Assembly: GCA_043392685.1 (NCBI GenBank)
Contig: JBHZGM010000001.1
DNA length: 64,000 nt
Source of the DNA: Metapseudomonas sp043392685
Lineage (GTDB): Bacteria > Pseudomonadota > Gammaproteobacteria > Pseudomonadales > Pseudomonadaceae
Direction: 5' to 3' (one strand)
The translations under genes and the position numbers were made by a program. Positions 9,201 to 16,914 of this stretch are shown piece by piece (the stretch's first letter is position 1; the number at the start of each line of letters is the position of its first letter). The notes under the pieces were generated by a model. The model saw only the letters and a program-made list of their open reading frames with translations. It was not told the DNA's origin and did no database searches.

Positions 9201-10118
9201 TTCGTCGGTACGGGTGAAATAGGCATTGAGCCCAAGGTTGCCGAGGGTCACGGCCTTGCGCTTGGCATAGGCCGCGCGCGCCTCGGGCACATTCAGCCTG
9301 GCCACCGCACGCTGCAGGCCACCCTTGGCCCACTCACCCCAGAGTTCGCCACCGGCCTGCAGGCGCTGCAGGTGCCACTCGCGCGTCAGGCTGGCGGGCA
9401 ACCAGCGCGCCCAGTCGGTCTGCGGCAGGCTCAGATAGAGTTCGGCGTCCCCCTGCAGCCAGGCCTCGGTATCGAGTCGGGTGCGCAGCCGCAGGGCCAG
9501 AGGTTGTCCATCCGGCAAAGAGAGACGGCCGTCCAGCCGCTGACGGCTGCCAGCGGCTTTAAGGCCGAGGCTGATCGCTTCGAGGTGGCTAGGTTCCTGC
9601 CCGCGGGGCGCCAGGGTCAGTCGGCTGTTCAGCACCGATACATGACCGACCTGCCGCAGCAAGTCGCGCAACTGGCGGGGGCCGGGCAACGGCTTGTCGG
9701 ATCCGCTGGCGAAGCCTTGCAGATGCCATTTGCCGGCTTCGTCCTGGTTCAGGGTCAGCTGCACGCCGTCGAGTTCCAGGCGCGCGATGCGCGCTTGCCG
9801 AGCCATCAGGCTGCCCAGCACATCGGGCACTACGCGGATCTGCTCCAGACGCAAGGCAGCGTCTCCCTCCCCCAGGCGCACATCATGGGCGACCAGCAGC
9901 GGCGAAAACCCGTGCCAGCGCCCTTCCAGGGCACCGATCTGCAACGGTTGCCCCAGCGCGGCGCTGGCCTTTTCCTCGGCCTCGCCCCGGTACTCGGCCA
10001 CCAGGGGCACGAGCTCGCGCCCCAGGCTGACGTAGAGGGCGGCCAGCACCAGGAACAGGGCGCAAAGCCCCAGCGACCAGCGCAGGATGCGCATCAACCA
10101 GCGGGCGAAGGCTTCCAC
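6300..10118 (-). CDS. yhdP: YhdP family AsmA-like protein
   Basis: 1272-residue protein, full length for the YhdP (TIGR02099-type) family. A single N-terminal membrane segment (about 12-32, LRWSLGLCALFLVLAALYV) anchors a long periplasmic beta-rich bridge with AsmA-like N- and C-terminal parts. YhdP, with TamB and YdbH, moves phospholipids from the inner to the outer membrane in E. coli. It is 8 bases downstream of rng, in one transcription unit with the mre genes. A 951-residue open frame on the opposite strand is only a GC-bias shadow. Confidence 0.94.
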   Translation of the reverse strand: MEAFARWLMRILRWSLGLCALFLVLAALYVSLGRELVPLVAEYRGEAEEKASAALGQPLQIGALEGRWHGFSPLLVAHDVRLGEGDAALRLEQIRVVPDVLGSLMARQARIARLELDGVQLTLNQDEAGKWHLQGFASGSDKPLPGPRQLRDLLRQVGHVSVLNSRLTLAPRGQEPSHLEAISLGLKAAGSRQRLDGRLSLPDGQPLALRLRTRLDTEAWLQGDAELYLSLPQTDWARWLPASLTREWHLQRLQAGGELWGEWAKGGLQRAVARLNVPEARAAYAKRKAVTLGNLGLNAYFTRTDEGFQILLDSLAADIGKQRWGEANLRLDHKAGEQPEWSLSADRLDVAPLLPVVDALVPLPEQAAATLAGLKPRGALRNLSLHYRPRQDGAGSLVFSSNLDDVGFNAYHGAPAAENVSGSLVGDLQQGELLLDSNDFALHLDHLFPKVWHYREAHARLTWSLDDSAFTLASPYMRLEGEEGSIAGDMLIRLMRDPEAEDYMDLRVGLRDGDARYTEKYLPTLSPGMSPALSSWLKDAIKGGAVDEGFFQYQGSLAQGAEPSARSISLFFKVRDAELDYQPGWPALREARGDVFIEDTGVRIRVPDGRILDSRVSDAEAEVPHVEPGEIPRLQLEARLDSSFTDGLKILQEAPMDTASIFAGWQGQGTLDGSLKLDIPLEKGDAPHVVVDLATRDAQLKIARPELALSQLKGSFRYDTDKGLSAQDIRGQAFGREVRARAQAEGSKGKARSRILANGSIALKDLVTWLGVTQPLPASGSLPYSLDLILDGKDSQLRIDSSLKGLAIDLPAPFGKTAADSRDTSWRMTLDGDERRYWLDYAGLARLALAAPVGKLEEARGDLVLGGGAASLPGSKGLRVRGRVSELDTTPWLALARQYAPKDGADKARLLRSANLEIGQFRGFGLNLEDLKVNLERSSNGWNLGLDSALMQGTVALADAKGAPISIRLKQVRLPEPPQNEAEADAKPDPLAGVDPRQVPALDVRIDQVVLGNSPLGAWSFKARPNTRGLGFSELDLDLRGLRITGSAGWEGSAESSASWYKGRMEGKNLADVLKAWNFAPSATSERFRLDADGRWPGSPAWVSLKRYSGSLDASLRNGQFVEVEGSAQALRVFGLLNFNSIGRRLRLDFSDLLGKGLAYDRVKGLLVGSDGRFVTRKPITLEGPSSGLELDGTLDLAADRIDAKLLVTLPVTNNLPLAALIVGAPAIGGALFVVDKLLGDKVARFASVQYKVEGSWKNPKITFDKPFEKPR

Positions 10119-10126
10119 TCGGGACC

Positions 10127-11584
10127 TCAGAGCAGGACGACGTCGTACTGTTCCTGGGAATACATGGTTTCCACCTGGAACTTGATCGGCCGCCCGATGA
10201 AGGCTTCCAGATCGGCGACGTTGCCCGACTCTTCATCCAGCAGCCGGTCCACGACCTTCTGGTTGGCCAGCACCAGATAGCCTTCCGCCTGATAGGCCCG
10301 CGCTTCGCGCAGGATCTCGCGGAAGATTTCGTAGCAGATGGTTTCCGCAGTCTTCAGCAGGCCGCGTCCCTGGCAGCACGAGCAGGGCTCGCAGAGCACC
10401 TGGATCAGGCTTTCGCGGGTGCGCTTGCGGGTCATCTGCACCAGGCCAAGTTCGGTGATGCCGATGATGTTGGTCTTGGCGTGGTCGCGTTCCAGCTGTT
10501 TTTCCAGGGTGCGCAATACCTGGCGCTGGTGTTCTTCATCTTCCATGTCGATGAAGTCGATGATGATGATCCCGCCCAGGTTGCGCAGGCGCAGCTGGCG
10601 GGCAATGGCGGTGGCCGCCTCGAGGTTGGTCTTGAAGATGGTCTCTTCGAGGGTGCGGTGACCGACGAACGCGCCGGTGTTCACATCGATGGTGGTCATC
10701 GCCTCGGTCGGGTCGATGATCAGATAGCCGCCGGATTTAAGCAGCACCTTGCGCTCCAGGGCCTTCTGGATCTCGTCCTCGACGCCGTAAAGGTCGAAGA
10801 TCGGCCGCTCGCCGGGGTAGTGCTCCAGGCGGTCGGCGATTTCCGGCATCAGCTCGTCGACGAACTGCGTGACCTTCTGGAAGGTTTCGCGCGAATCGAT
10901 ACGGATCTTCTCGATGCGCGGGTTGACCAGGTCACGAAGGGTACGCAGGGCCAGGCTGAGGTCTTCGTAGATGACCGAGGGCGACGGCGCGGTCTGCATC
11001 TGCGCGGAAATCTGCTCCCAGAGGCGGCGCAGGTAACGGATGTCCACCAGGATCTCGTCGGCGCGGGCACCGTCCGCCGCGGTACGCAGGATGAAGCCGC
11101 CGGCCTCCTCGATGCCTTCGGCGGCGATGCAGTCGGCCACCACCTGCTTGAGGCGGTCGCGCTCGGCCTCGTCCTCGATCTTCAGGGAAATGCCCACATG
11201 GCTGGTGCGCGGCATGTACACCAGGTAGCGCGAAGGGATCGACAACTGCGTGGTCAGGCGTGCGCCCTTGCTGCCGATGGGGTCCTTGGTGACCTGCACC
11301 ACCAGGCTCTGGCCTTCATGCACCAGGGCGCTGATGCTCTCGACGGCGCTGCCCTCGCGGGTGCTGATTTCCGAGGCATGGATGAAGGCGGCACGGTCCA
11401 GCCCGATGTCGACGAAGGCCGCCTGCATCCCCGGCAGTACCCGCACGACCTTGCCCTTGTAGATGTTGCCGACGATGCCGCGCCGCTGCGTGCGTTCGAC
11501 ATGCACCTCCTGCAGCACACCGTTTTCCACCACCGCCACGCGCGATTCCATCGGCGTGATATTGATCAGAATCTCTTCGCTCAT
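10127..11584 (-). CDS. rng: Ribonuclease G
   Basis: 485-residue endoribonuclease of the RNase E/G family, which matures the 16S rRNA 5' end and some mRNAs. An S1 domain lies at about 35-125. The catalytic metal-binding aspartates are D300 (TTIDVNTGAF) and D343 (IIDFIDMED), and the zinc-link cysteines are in CEPCSCC (398-404). There is no long C-terminal scaffold, which separates it from RNase E. ATG at 11584 (MSEEILINIT) was chosen over an upstream start. It is 8 bases after maf in the mre-maf-rng-yhdP unit. Confidence 0.96.
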   Translation of the reverse strand: MSEEILINITPMESRVAVVENGVLQEVHVERTQRRGIVGNIYKGKVVRVLPGMQAAFVDIGLDRAAFIHASEISTREGSAVESISALVHEGQSLVVQVTKDPIGSKGARLTTQLSIPSRYLVYMPRTSHVGISLKIEDEAERDRLKQVVADCIAAEGIEEAGGFILRTAADGARADEILVDIRYLRRLWEQISAQMQTAPSPSVIYEDLSLALRTLRDLVNPRIEKIRIDSRETFQKVTQFVDELMPEIADRLEHYPGERPIFDLYGVEDEIQKALERKVLLKSGGYLIIDPTEAMTTIDVNTGAFVGHRTLEETIFKTNLEAATAIARQLRLRNLGGIIIIDFIDMEDEEHQRQVLRTLEKQLERDHAKTNIIGITELGLVQMTRKRTRESLIQVLCEPCSCCQGRGLLKTAETICYEIFREILREARAYQAEGYLVLANQKVVDRLLDEESGNVADLEAFIGRPIKFQVETMYSQEQYDVVLL

Positions 11585-11592
11585 GCCGTGAC

Positions 11593-12183
11593 CTATCCCA
11601 GGTGCTGCCAACAAGGAATGCCGAACCCGGCGAGCAATTCCGCCGTTTCCAGCAGCGGCAATCCCACTACCGCTGAATAACTGCCTTCGAGGCGGCTGAC
11701 GAATACCGCACCCAGCCCCTGAATAGCGTAGCTGCCAGCCTTGTCCGCGGGCTCGCCGCTGGCCCAGTAGGCTTCCAATTCGGCTCGGGAAATGGCGCGG
11801 AAGCGCACCCGGCTGGCGACAACGCGCGATTCGCAGCGACTCGCATCGGCCAGGGCAACGGCGGTAAGCACCTCGTGCTCGCGGCCGGAAAGCATTTCCA
11901 GGGTCGCCAGGGCATCGTCACGATCGACCGGTTTGCCGAGGATGCGGCCATCCAGCACCACGGCCGTATCGGCGCCCAGCACGCAGGCATCAGCAGGCGT
12001 GCTCAGACTGGCGAGCCCGGCCAGGGCCTTTTCACGGGCCAGGCGCTCGACATAAGCGACGGCAGTCTCGCCGGGCAGGACGGTTTCTTCGATGGAGGCG
12101 ATCAGGGTGATATGGGGGACGCCGATCTGCGCCAGCAGCTCGCGCCGGCGCGGCGACCCCGAAGCCAGGTACAGCATGGCCAT
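11593..12183 (-). CDS. maf: Maf nucleoside-triphosphate pyrophosphatase (YhdE type)
   Basis: 196-residue Maf protein with the N-terminal signature LASGSPRRRELL and the conserved VLGADTAVVLDG strand. YhdE-type Maf enzymes hydrolyse dTTP, UTP and modified pyrimidine triphosphates to monophosphates, preventing their incorporation. The position between mreD and rng is that of yhdE in gammaproteobacteria, which supports the dTTP/UTP subtype over the m7GTP subtype YceF. ATG at 12183 is used; a second ATG lies two codons in. Confidence 0.93.
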   Translation of the reverse strand: MAMLYLASGSPRRRELLAQIGVPHITLIASIEETVLPGETAVAYVERLAREKALAGLASLSTPADACVLGADTAVVLDGRILGKPVDRDDALATLEMLSGREHEVLTAVALADASRCESRVVASRVRFRAISRAELEAYWASGEPADKAGSYAIQGLGAVFVSRLEGSYSAVVGLPLLETAELLAGFGIPCWQHLG

Positions 12184-12234
12184 GCGGACTTCTCCCTGTC
12201 GAGGACAGAGGCTTGCGACATGGCCGCAAGCCGA

Positions 12235-12723
12235 TCAGTTAACGTTGAGGCGGCGGCTCGTACCGCGCAGGGCGGCGTATACCCAGGGCCAGAGCAGCGC
12301 GCTGACCAGCGCGGGCAACAGGAAGACCAGGGTCGGGGGACGATTACCGGTGAGGGCATTGAGCCACAGCTGCACCAGCTGGGCCAGACCGAAAACCACG
12401 AGCAGTACAAGACATTGCTGCCACATGGGGAACATGCGCAGGCGCTGGTGAAGGGTCAGCACCAGGAAGGTGATCAGGGCGAGGATCAGGGCGTTCTGCC
12501 CAAGCAGCGTGCCGTAGAGCACATCTTCGGCCAGACCCAGCACCCAGGCGGTGGTCATGCCCACCCGGTGCGGCAGGGCGAGGGTCCAGTAGGTGAGGAA
12601 GAGCGCCGGCCACAGCGGTCGGCCGATTTCCATGAAGCTGGGGAGTGGCCCGACGCTGAGCACCAGGGCCAGGATCAGGCTGACCCAGATGACCCAGCCG
12701 TTGTTGGAGTGCAGGCCGGCCAT
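12235..12723 (-). CDS. mreD: Rod shape-determining protein MreD
   Basis: 162-residue integral membrane protein with about five hydrophobic segments. It belongs to the elongasome and links cytoplasmic MreB filaments to MreC and the RodA/PBP2 wall synthases. Its ATG shares one base with the mreC stop (TGATG), indicating translational coupling. It is 51 bases upstream of maf on the same strand. Confidence 0.94.
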   Translation of the reverse strand: MAGLHSNNGWVIWVSLILALVLSVGPLPSFMEIGRPLWPALFLTYWTLALPHRVGMTTAWVLGLAEDVLYGTLLGQNALILALITFLVLTLHQRLRMFPMWQQCLVLLVVFGLAQLVQLWLNALTGNRPPTLVFLLPALVSALLWPWVYAALRGTSRRLNVN

Positions 12724-13763
12724 CAGTGACTCTCCTGGGAATTCTGCGCCGCCGGGGCCGGAGCAGCGGGCGCCGGAGCCGGAGCGGCTGCAGGTGCGGC
12801 GACAGGCGCCGCGGAAGGGTTCGCGGCTGCGGGCGCGGCCTGGGCCCCACCAGTGGCTTGGCCCTCGGCGGGCTGTGCAGCGGCCTCGCGGTCGGCAGCT
12901 TCCTGGGCCTTGGCGGCGTCGTTAGCGCGCTCCTCGGGGCTGCGGGTATCGCTGAACACCAGGAGCATGTAGCGGCTGCGATTCAGCGCGGCGGTGGGCA
13001 CCGCGCGCACGATGGCGAAGGGCTGGCCGGAGTCGTGGATGACTTCCTTGACGGTGGCCACCGGATAGCCGGCCGGGAAGCGCTGGCCAAGACCGGAGCT
13101 CACCAGCAGGTCGCCTTCCTTTATATCGGCGGTGTCGGCCACGTGGCGCAGTTCGAGCCGCTCGGGGTTGCCGGTGCCGCTGGCGATGGCCCGCAGGCCG
13201 TTGCGGTTCACCTGCACAGGAATGCTGTGGGTCGTGTCGGTCAGCAGCAGGACACGGGCCGTGTAGGGCATCACTTCCACCACCTGCCCCATCAGGCCAC
13301 GGGCGTCGAGCACCGGCTGCCCCAGGAACACGCCATCCTTTTCGCCCTTGTCGATCAGGATGCGGTGGGTGAAGGGGTTGGGATCGACGCCGATCAGCTC
13401 GCTAACCAGCACCTTCTCATCCACCAGGGCAGAAGAATTGAGCAGCTCGCGCAGGCGCACGTTCTGCTCGGTCAGGGTCGCCAGTTTCTGCAGGCGGCGC
13501 TGCATCAGCAGGGCCTCGGCCTTGAGTTTCTCGTTCTCGGCGATCAGGGTACTGCGGCTGGTGAACTGGTCGCTGACGCCATCCCAGACGCGCACCGGCA
13601 GGTCAGCCAGCCAGTAGAAAGGCGTGAGCACCAGCCCCATCTGGCTGCGCATGGGCTTCAAGGTGTCGAATCGGGCATCGACCACCATCAGCGCAGCCGA
13701 AAGCACGGCGAACACCAGCAGGCGCACGCCGAGCGAAGGTCCCTTGGCAAATAGCGGCTTGAT
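12723..13763 (-). CDS. mreC: Rod shape-determining protein MreC (start uncertain, possibly ATC)
   Basis: Bitopic elongasome protein: one membrane helix near the N-terminus (LLVFAVLSAALMVV), a coiled coil (about LIAENEKLKAEALLMQRRLQ) and the periplasmic beta domain that activates PBP2. The C-terminus is an unusual Ala/Pro-rich tail of about 50 residues. The first canonical start is a GTG at 13727 (334 residues), but the frame continues upstream as IKPLFAKGPSLG to an ATC at 13763 with AGGAG six bases before it; an in-frame TAG lies just beyond. The coordinates given use that ATC; the conservative alternative is 12723-13727. Cotranscribed mreB-mreC-mreD. Confidence 0.85.
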   Translation of the reverse strand: MKPLFAKGPSLGVRLLVFAVLSAALMVVDARFDTLKPMRSQMGLVLTPFYWLADLPVRVWDGVSDQFTSRSTLIAENEKLKAEALLMQRRLQKLATLTEQNVRLRELLNSSALVDEKVLVSELIGVDPNPFTHRILIDKGEKDGVFLGQPVLDARGLMGQVVEVMPYTARVLLLTDTTHSIPVQVNRNGLRAIASGTGNPERLELRHVADTADIKEGDLLVSSGLGQRFPAGYPVATVKEVIHDSGQPFAIVRAVPTAALNRSRYMLLVFSDTRSPEERANDAAKAQEAADREAAAQPAEGQATGGAQAAPAAANPSAAPVAAPAAAPAPAPAAPAPAAQNSQESH

Positions 13764-13796
13764 GGCCCGCTCCTATGGCTGCGACGCTCTCCAACC

Positions 13797-14834
13797 TCAC
13801 TCGGTGGAGAGCAGATCCATCGCGTGACGGTCCATCATCTCCAGGGCACGGCCGCCACCACGGGCGACGCAGGTCAGCGGGTCTTCGGCGACGATCACCG
13901 GCAGGCCGGTTTCCTGGGCCAGGAGCTTGTCCAGGTCGCGCAGCAGCGCGCCACCGCCGGTCAGCACCAGGCCGCGCTCGGCGATGTCCGAAGCCAGTTC
14001 CGGCGGGGACTGTTCCAGGGCGCTCTTCACCGCCTGGACGATGGTCGCCAGGGACTCCTGCAGGGCTTCCAGCACTTCATTGGAGTTCAGGGTGAAGCTG
14101 CGCGGTACGCCTTCGGCCAGGTTACGGCCGCGAACGTCGATCTCGCGGATTTCGCCACCCGGGTAGGCGGTGCCGATTTCCTGCTTGATGCGCTCGGCGG
14201 TGGATTCACCGATCAGGCTGCCGTAGTTGCGGCGCACATAGGTCACGATGGATTCGTCGAAACGATCGCCGCCCACACGCACGGACTCGGCGTAGACCAC
14301 GCCGTTCAGGGAGATCAGGGCGATTTCGGTGGTACCGCCACCGATGTCCACGACCATGGAGCCGCGGGCTTCTTCCACCGGCAGGCCGGCGCCGATGGCA
14401 GCAGCCATGGGCTCTTCGATCAGGAAGACTTCGCGGGCGCCGGCGCCCAGGGCGGATTCACGGATGGCGCGGCGTTCCACCTGGGTGGATTTGCACGGTA
14501 CGCAGATCAGCACGCGCGGGCTGGGCTGCAGGAAGCTGTTTTCGTGAACCTTGTTGATGAAGTACTGCAGCATCTTCTCGCAGACGCTGAAATCGGCGAT
14601 CACACCATCCTTCATCGGACGAATGGCGGAAATGTTGCCAGGAGTACGGCCCAGCATGCGCTTGGCTTCGGTACCTACGGCTACCACGCTCTTCTGATTG
14701 CCATGGTTACGAATGGCGACCACGGAGGGCTCGTTGAGGACGATACCGCGCTCGCGCACATAAATAAGGGTATTGGCAGTGCCCAGGTCGATCGACAGAT
14801 CGCTGGAAAACATGCCACGCAGTTTCTTGAACAT
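13797..14834 (-). CDS. mreB: Actin-like cell-shape protein MreB
   Basis: 345-residue bacterial actin with the phosphate-binding loops DLGTANTLIYV near the N-terminus and DIGGGTTEIAL in the middle. It forms membrane-associated antiparallel filaments that orient lateral wall synthesis. It is the first gene of the minus-strand unit mreBCD-maf-rng-yhdP-nitrilase-tldD and is divergent from gatCAB. Length and sequence are entirely typical. Confidence 0.97.
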   Translation of the reverse strand: MFKKLRGMFSSDLSIDLGTANTLIYVRERGIVLNEPSVVAIRNHGNQKSVVAVGTEAKRMLGRTPGNISAIRPMKDGVIADFSVCEKMLQYFINKVHENSFLQPSPRVLICVPCKSTQVERRAIRESALGAGAREVFLIEEPMAAAIGAGLPVEEARGSMVVDIGGGTTEIALISLNGVVYAESVRVGGDRFDESIVTYVRRNYGSLIGESTAERIKQEIGTAYPGGEIREIDVRGRNLAEGVPRSFTLNSNEVLEALQESLATIVQAVKSALEQSPPELASDIAERGLVLTGGGALLRDLDKLLAQETGLPVIVAEDPLTCVARGGGRALEMMDRHAMDLLSTE

Positions 14835-15052
14835 GGGAGAGGGACCCTAGGCAACGCGTGGGTAAAAAAGTGCGGCAAACTCTAACAACGACGGGGATTT
14901 TGGGCAAGGCGCCGATATGTTAAATTGCCTGTTTTTCCGGGCCGTCAAGGCCCATCATCGCGGCCTTTGACCGCCCGTTCGCAGCACCGTTCCCCACCGC
15001 ATTCCCGCACGGTCGGCTGCCCACGCAGGCCGCTTTTAGTTGGAGACCCCCG
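14835..15052. promoter_or_regulatory. Divergent promoter region mreB / gatC
   Basis: 218 bases separate the divergent starts of mreB and gatC. A TTAAAT-like -10 hexamer for gatC is visible near 14918-14924. TTGGAGA, about 5 bases before the gatC ATG, is its ribosome binding site. No repeat or small ORF of note. Confidence 0.5.
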
Positions 15053-15340
15053 ATGGCGCTTGAACGCTCCGACGTGGAAAAAATCGCCCATCTCGCCCGA
15101 CTGGGCCTGAACGAGGCCGATATCCCGCGTACCACCGAGACCCTGAACAACATCCTCGGCCTGATCGACGCCATGCAAGCCGTGAATACCGACGGCATCG
15201 AACCCATGGCCCACCCGCTGGACGCCACCCAGCGCCTGCGCGCCGACAGCGTCACCGAGGAAAACCACCGCGACGCCTACCAGGCCATTGCGCCGGCCGT
15301 CGAGAACGGCCTGTACCTCGTGCCCAAAGTCATCGAATAA
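15053..15340 (+). CDS. gatC: Asp-tRNA(Asn)/Glu-tRNA(Gln) amidotransferase subunit C
   Basis: 95-residue GatC, the small wrapping subunit that stabilises the GatA-GatB pair of the tRNA-dependent amidotransferase. It begins ALERSDVEKIAHLARLGL and contains the conserved LRADSVTE stretch. First gene of the gatCAB operon. The complex converts mischarged Asp-tRNA(Asn), and in some bacteria Glu-tRNA(Gln), to the correct amide form. Confidence 0.95.
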   Translation: MALERSDVEKIAHLARLGLNEADIPRTTETLNNILGLIDAMQAVNTDGIEPMAHPLDATQRLRADSVTEENHRDAYQAIAPAVENGLYLVPKVIE

Positions 15341-15354
15341 GGAAAGGGTTTCCC

Positions 15355-16806
15355 ATGCATCAACTGACCCTCGCCGAGATCGCCCGAAGCCTCGCCGCCA
15401 AGGAATTCTCCGCCGAAGAGCTGACCCGCAGCCTGCTGGCGCGCATTCATCAGCTCGATCCGCAATTGAACAGCTTCATCAGCATCACCGACGAACCGGC
15501 CATCGAACAGGCCCGGGCAGCCGACGCACGGCGTGCCGCCGGTGAACAAGGCGCCCTGCTCGGCGCCCCCATCGCCCACAAGGACCTGTTCTGCACCGAA
15601 GGCGTGCTGACCAGCTGTGGCTCGAAGATCCTCAACGGTTTCAAGGCGCCCTACGACGCCACCGTGGTCGCCCGCCTCAAGGCCGCCGGCGCGGTGAGCC
15701 TCGGCAAGCTGAACATGGACGAGTTCGCCATGGGCTCCTCCAACGAATCCAGCCACTACGGCGCGGTCAGGAATCCCTGGGCGCTCGACCGTGTTCCCGG
15801 CGGTTCCTCCGGCGGTTCCGCCGCGGCCGTCGCCGCGCGCCTGGTGCCCGCCGCCACCGGCACCGACACCGGTGGTTCGATCCGCCAGCCGGCTGCCTTC
15901 ACCAACCTCACCGGCATCAAGCCCACCTACGGCCGGGTTTCCCGCTGGGGCATGATCGCCTACGCCTCCAGCCTCGACCAGGGCGGCCCGCTGGCTCGCA
16001 CCGCCGAGGACTGCGCGCTGATGCTGGGCGCCATGGCCGGTTTCGACCCGAAGGATTCCACCAGCGTCGACCAGCCGGTGGATGACTACCTCGCCAGCCT
16101 GAACCAGCCGCTCGCCGGCCTGCGCATCGGCCTGCCCAAGGAATACTTCGGTGCCGGCCTCGACAGCCGCATCGCCGACGCCGTGCTGGCCGCGGTCGAG
16201 GAACTGAAGAAGCTCGGCGCCATCGTCAAGGACGTCAGCCTGCCGAACATGCAGCACGCCATCCCGGCCTACTACGTGATCGCCCCGGCGGAAGCCTCCT
16301 CCAACCTGTCGCGCTTCGACGGCGTGCGCTTCGGCTATCGCTGCGAGAACCCGCAGAACCTCGAAGACCTGTACAAGCGTTCCCGCGCCGAAGGCTTCGG
16401 CGCCGAAGTGAAACGTCGCATCATGGTCGGCACCTACGCGCTGTCCGCCGGCTACTACGACGCTTACTACCTGAAGGCGCAGAAGATCCGCCGCCTGATC
16501 AAGAACGACTTCATGGCCGCCTTCGGCGAGGTGGATGTGATCCTCGGCCCGACCACGCCCAACCCGGCCTGGAAACTCGGCGAGAAGAACAACGACCCGG
16601 TCGCCCAGTACCTGGAAGACATCTACACCATCACCGCCAACCTGGCGGGCCTGCCGGGCCTCTCCATGCCCGCCGGCTTCGTCGATGGCCTGCCGGTCGG
16701 CGTGCAGCTGCTGGCGCCATACTTCCAGGAAGGCCGCCTGCTCAACGTCGCCCACCAGTACCAGCAGGCGACCGATTGGCACAAACAAGCTCCGGCCGGC
16801 TTCTAA
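15355..16806 (+). CDS. gatA: Asp-tRNA(Asn)/Glu-tRNA(Gln) amidotransferase subunit A
   Basis: 483-residue amidase-signature enzyme that releases ammonia from glutamine for the amidotransferase. The Ser-cisSer-Lys triad is intact: K76 (IAHKDLF), S151 (PGGSSGGSAA) and S175 (DTGGSIRQPA). The ammonia passes through a channel to GatB. It begins 14 bases after gatC. The gap to gatB contains a palindromic repeat. Confidence 0.96.
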   Translation: MHQLTLAEIARSLAAKEFSAEELTRSLLARIHQLDPQLNSFISITDEPAIEQARAADARRAAGEQGALLGAPIAHKDLFCTEGVLTSCGSKILNGFKAPYDATVVARLKAAGAVSLGKLNMDEFAMGSSNESSHYGAVRNPWALDRVPGGSSGGSAAAVAARLVPAATGTDTGGSIRQPAAFTNLTGIKPTYGRVSRWGMIAYASSLDQGGPLARTAEDCALMLGAMAGFDPKDSTSVDQPVDDYLASLNQPLAGLRIGLPKEYFGAGLDSRIADAVLAAVEELKKLGAIVKDVSLPNMQHAIPAYYVIAPAEASSNLSRFDGVRFGYRCENPQNLEDLYKRSRAEGFGAEVKRRIMVGTYALSAGYYDAYYLKAQKIRRLIKNDFMAAFGEVDVILGPTTPNPAWKLGEKNNDPVAQYLEDIYTITANLAGLPGLSMPAGFVDGLPVGVQLLAPYFQEGRLLNVAHQYQQATDWHKQAPAGF

Positions 16807-16833
16807 GCCATGGCGCCGCCATGCGTCCTTTTC

Positions 16834-16880
16834 CCCTCTCCCTTCAGGGAGAGGGTGGCCCGAACGGGCGGGAGAGGGGT
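16834..16880. repeat. Intergenic hairpin repeat, CCCTCTCCC type, gatA-gatB
   Basis: CCCTCTCCC-TTCA-GGGAGAGGG is a perfect 9-bp stem with a 4-base loop, followed by a second GGGAGAGGGG. The same stem with other loops recurs at 26738-26759 (TGAA) and 38751-38772 (TTCT). Here it lies inside an operon, so complete termination is unlikely; it may protect or process mRNA ends. Confidence 0.75.
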
Positions 16881-16914
16881 TGCGCAGGCACAGCAGGATT
16901 GAGGAACACTACAC

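Noticed and set aside
7425..10280. 951-codon plus-strand open frame
   Set aside because: Wholly antisense to yhdP, low-complexity Gln/Gly/Ala-rich translation, no start signal or domain.
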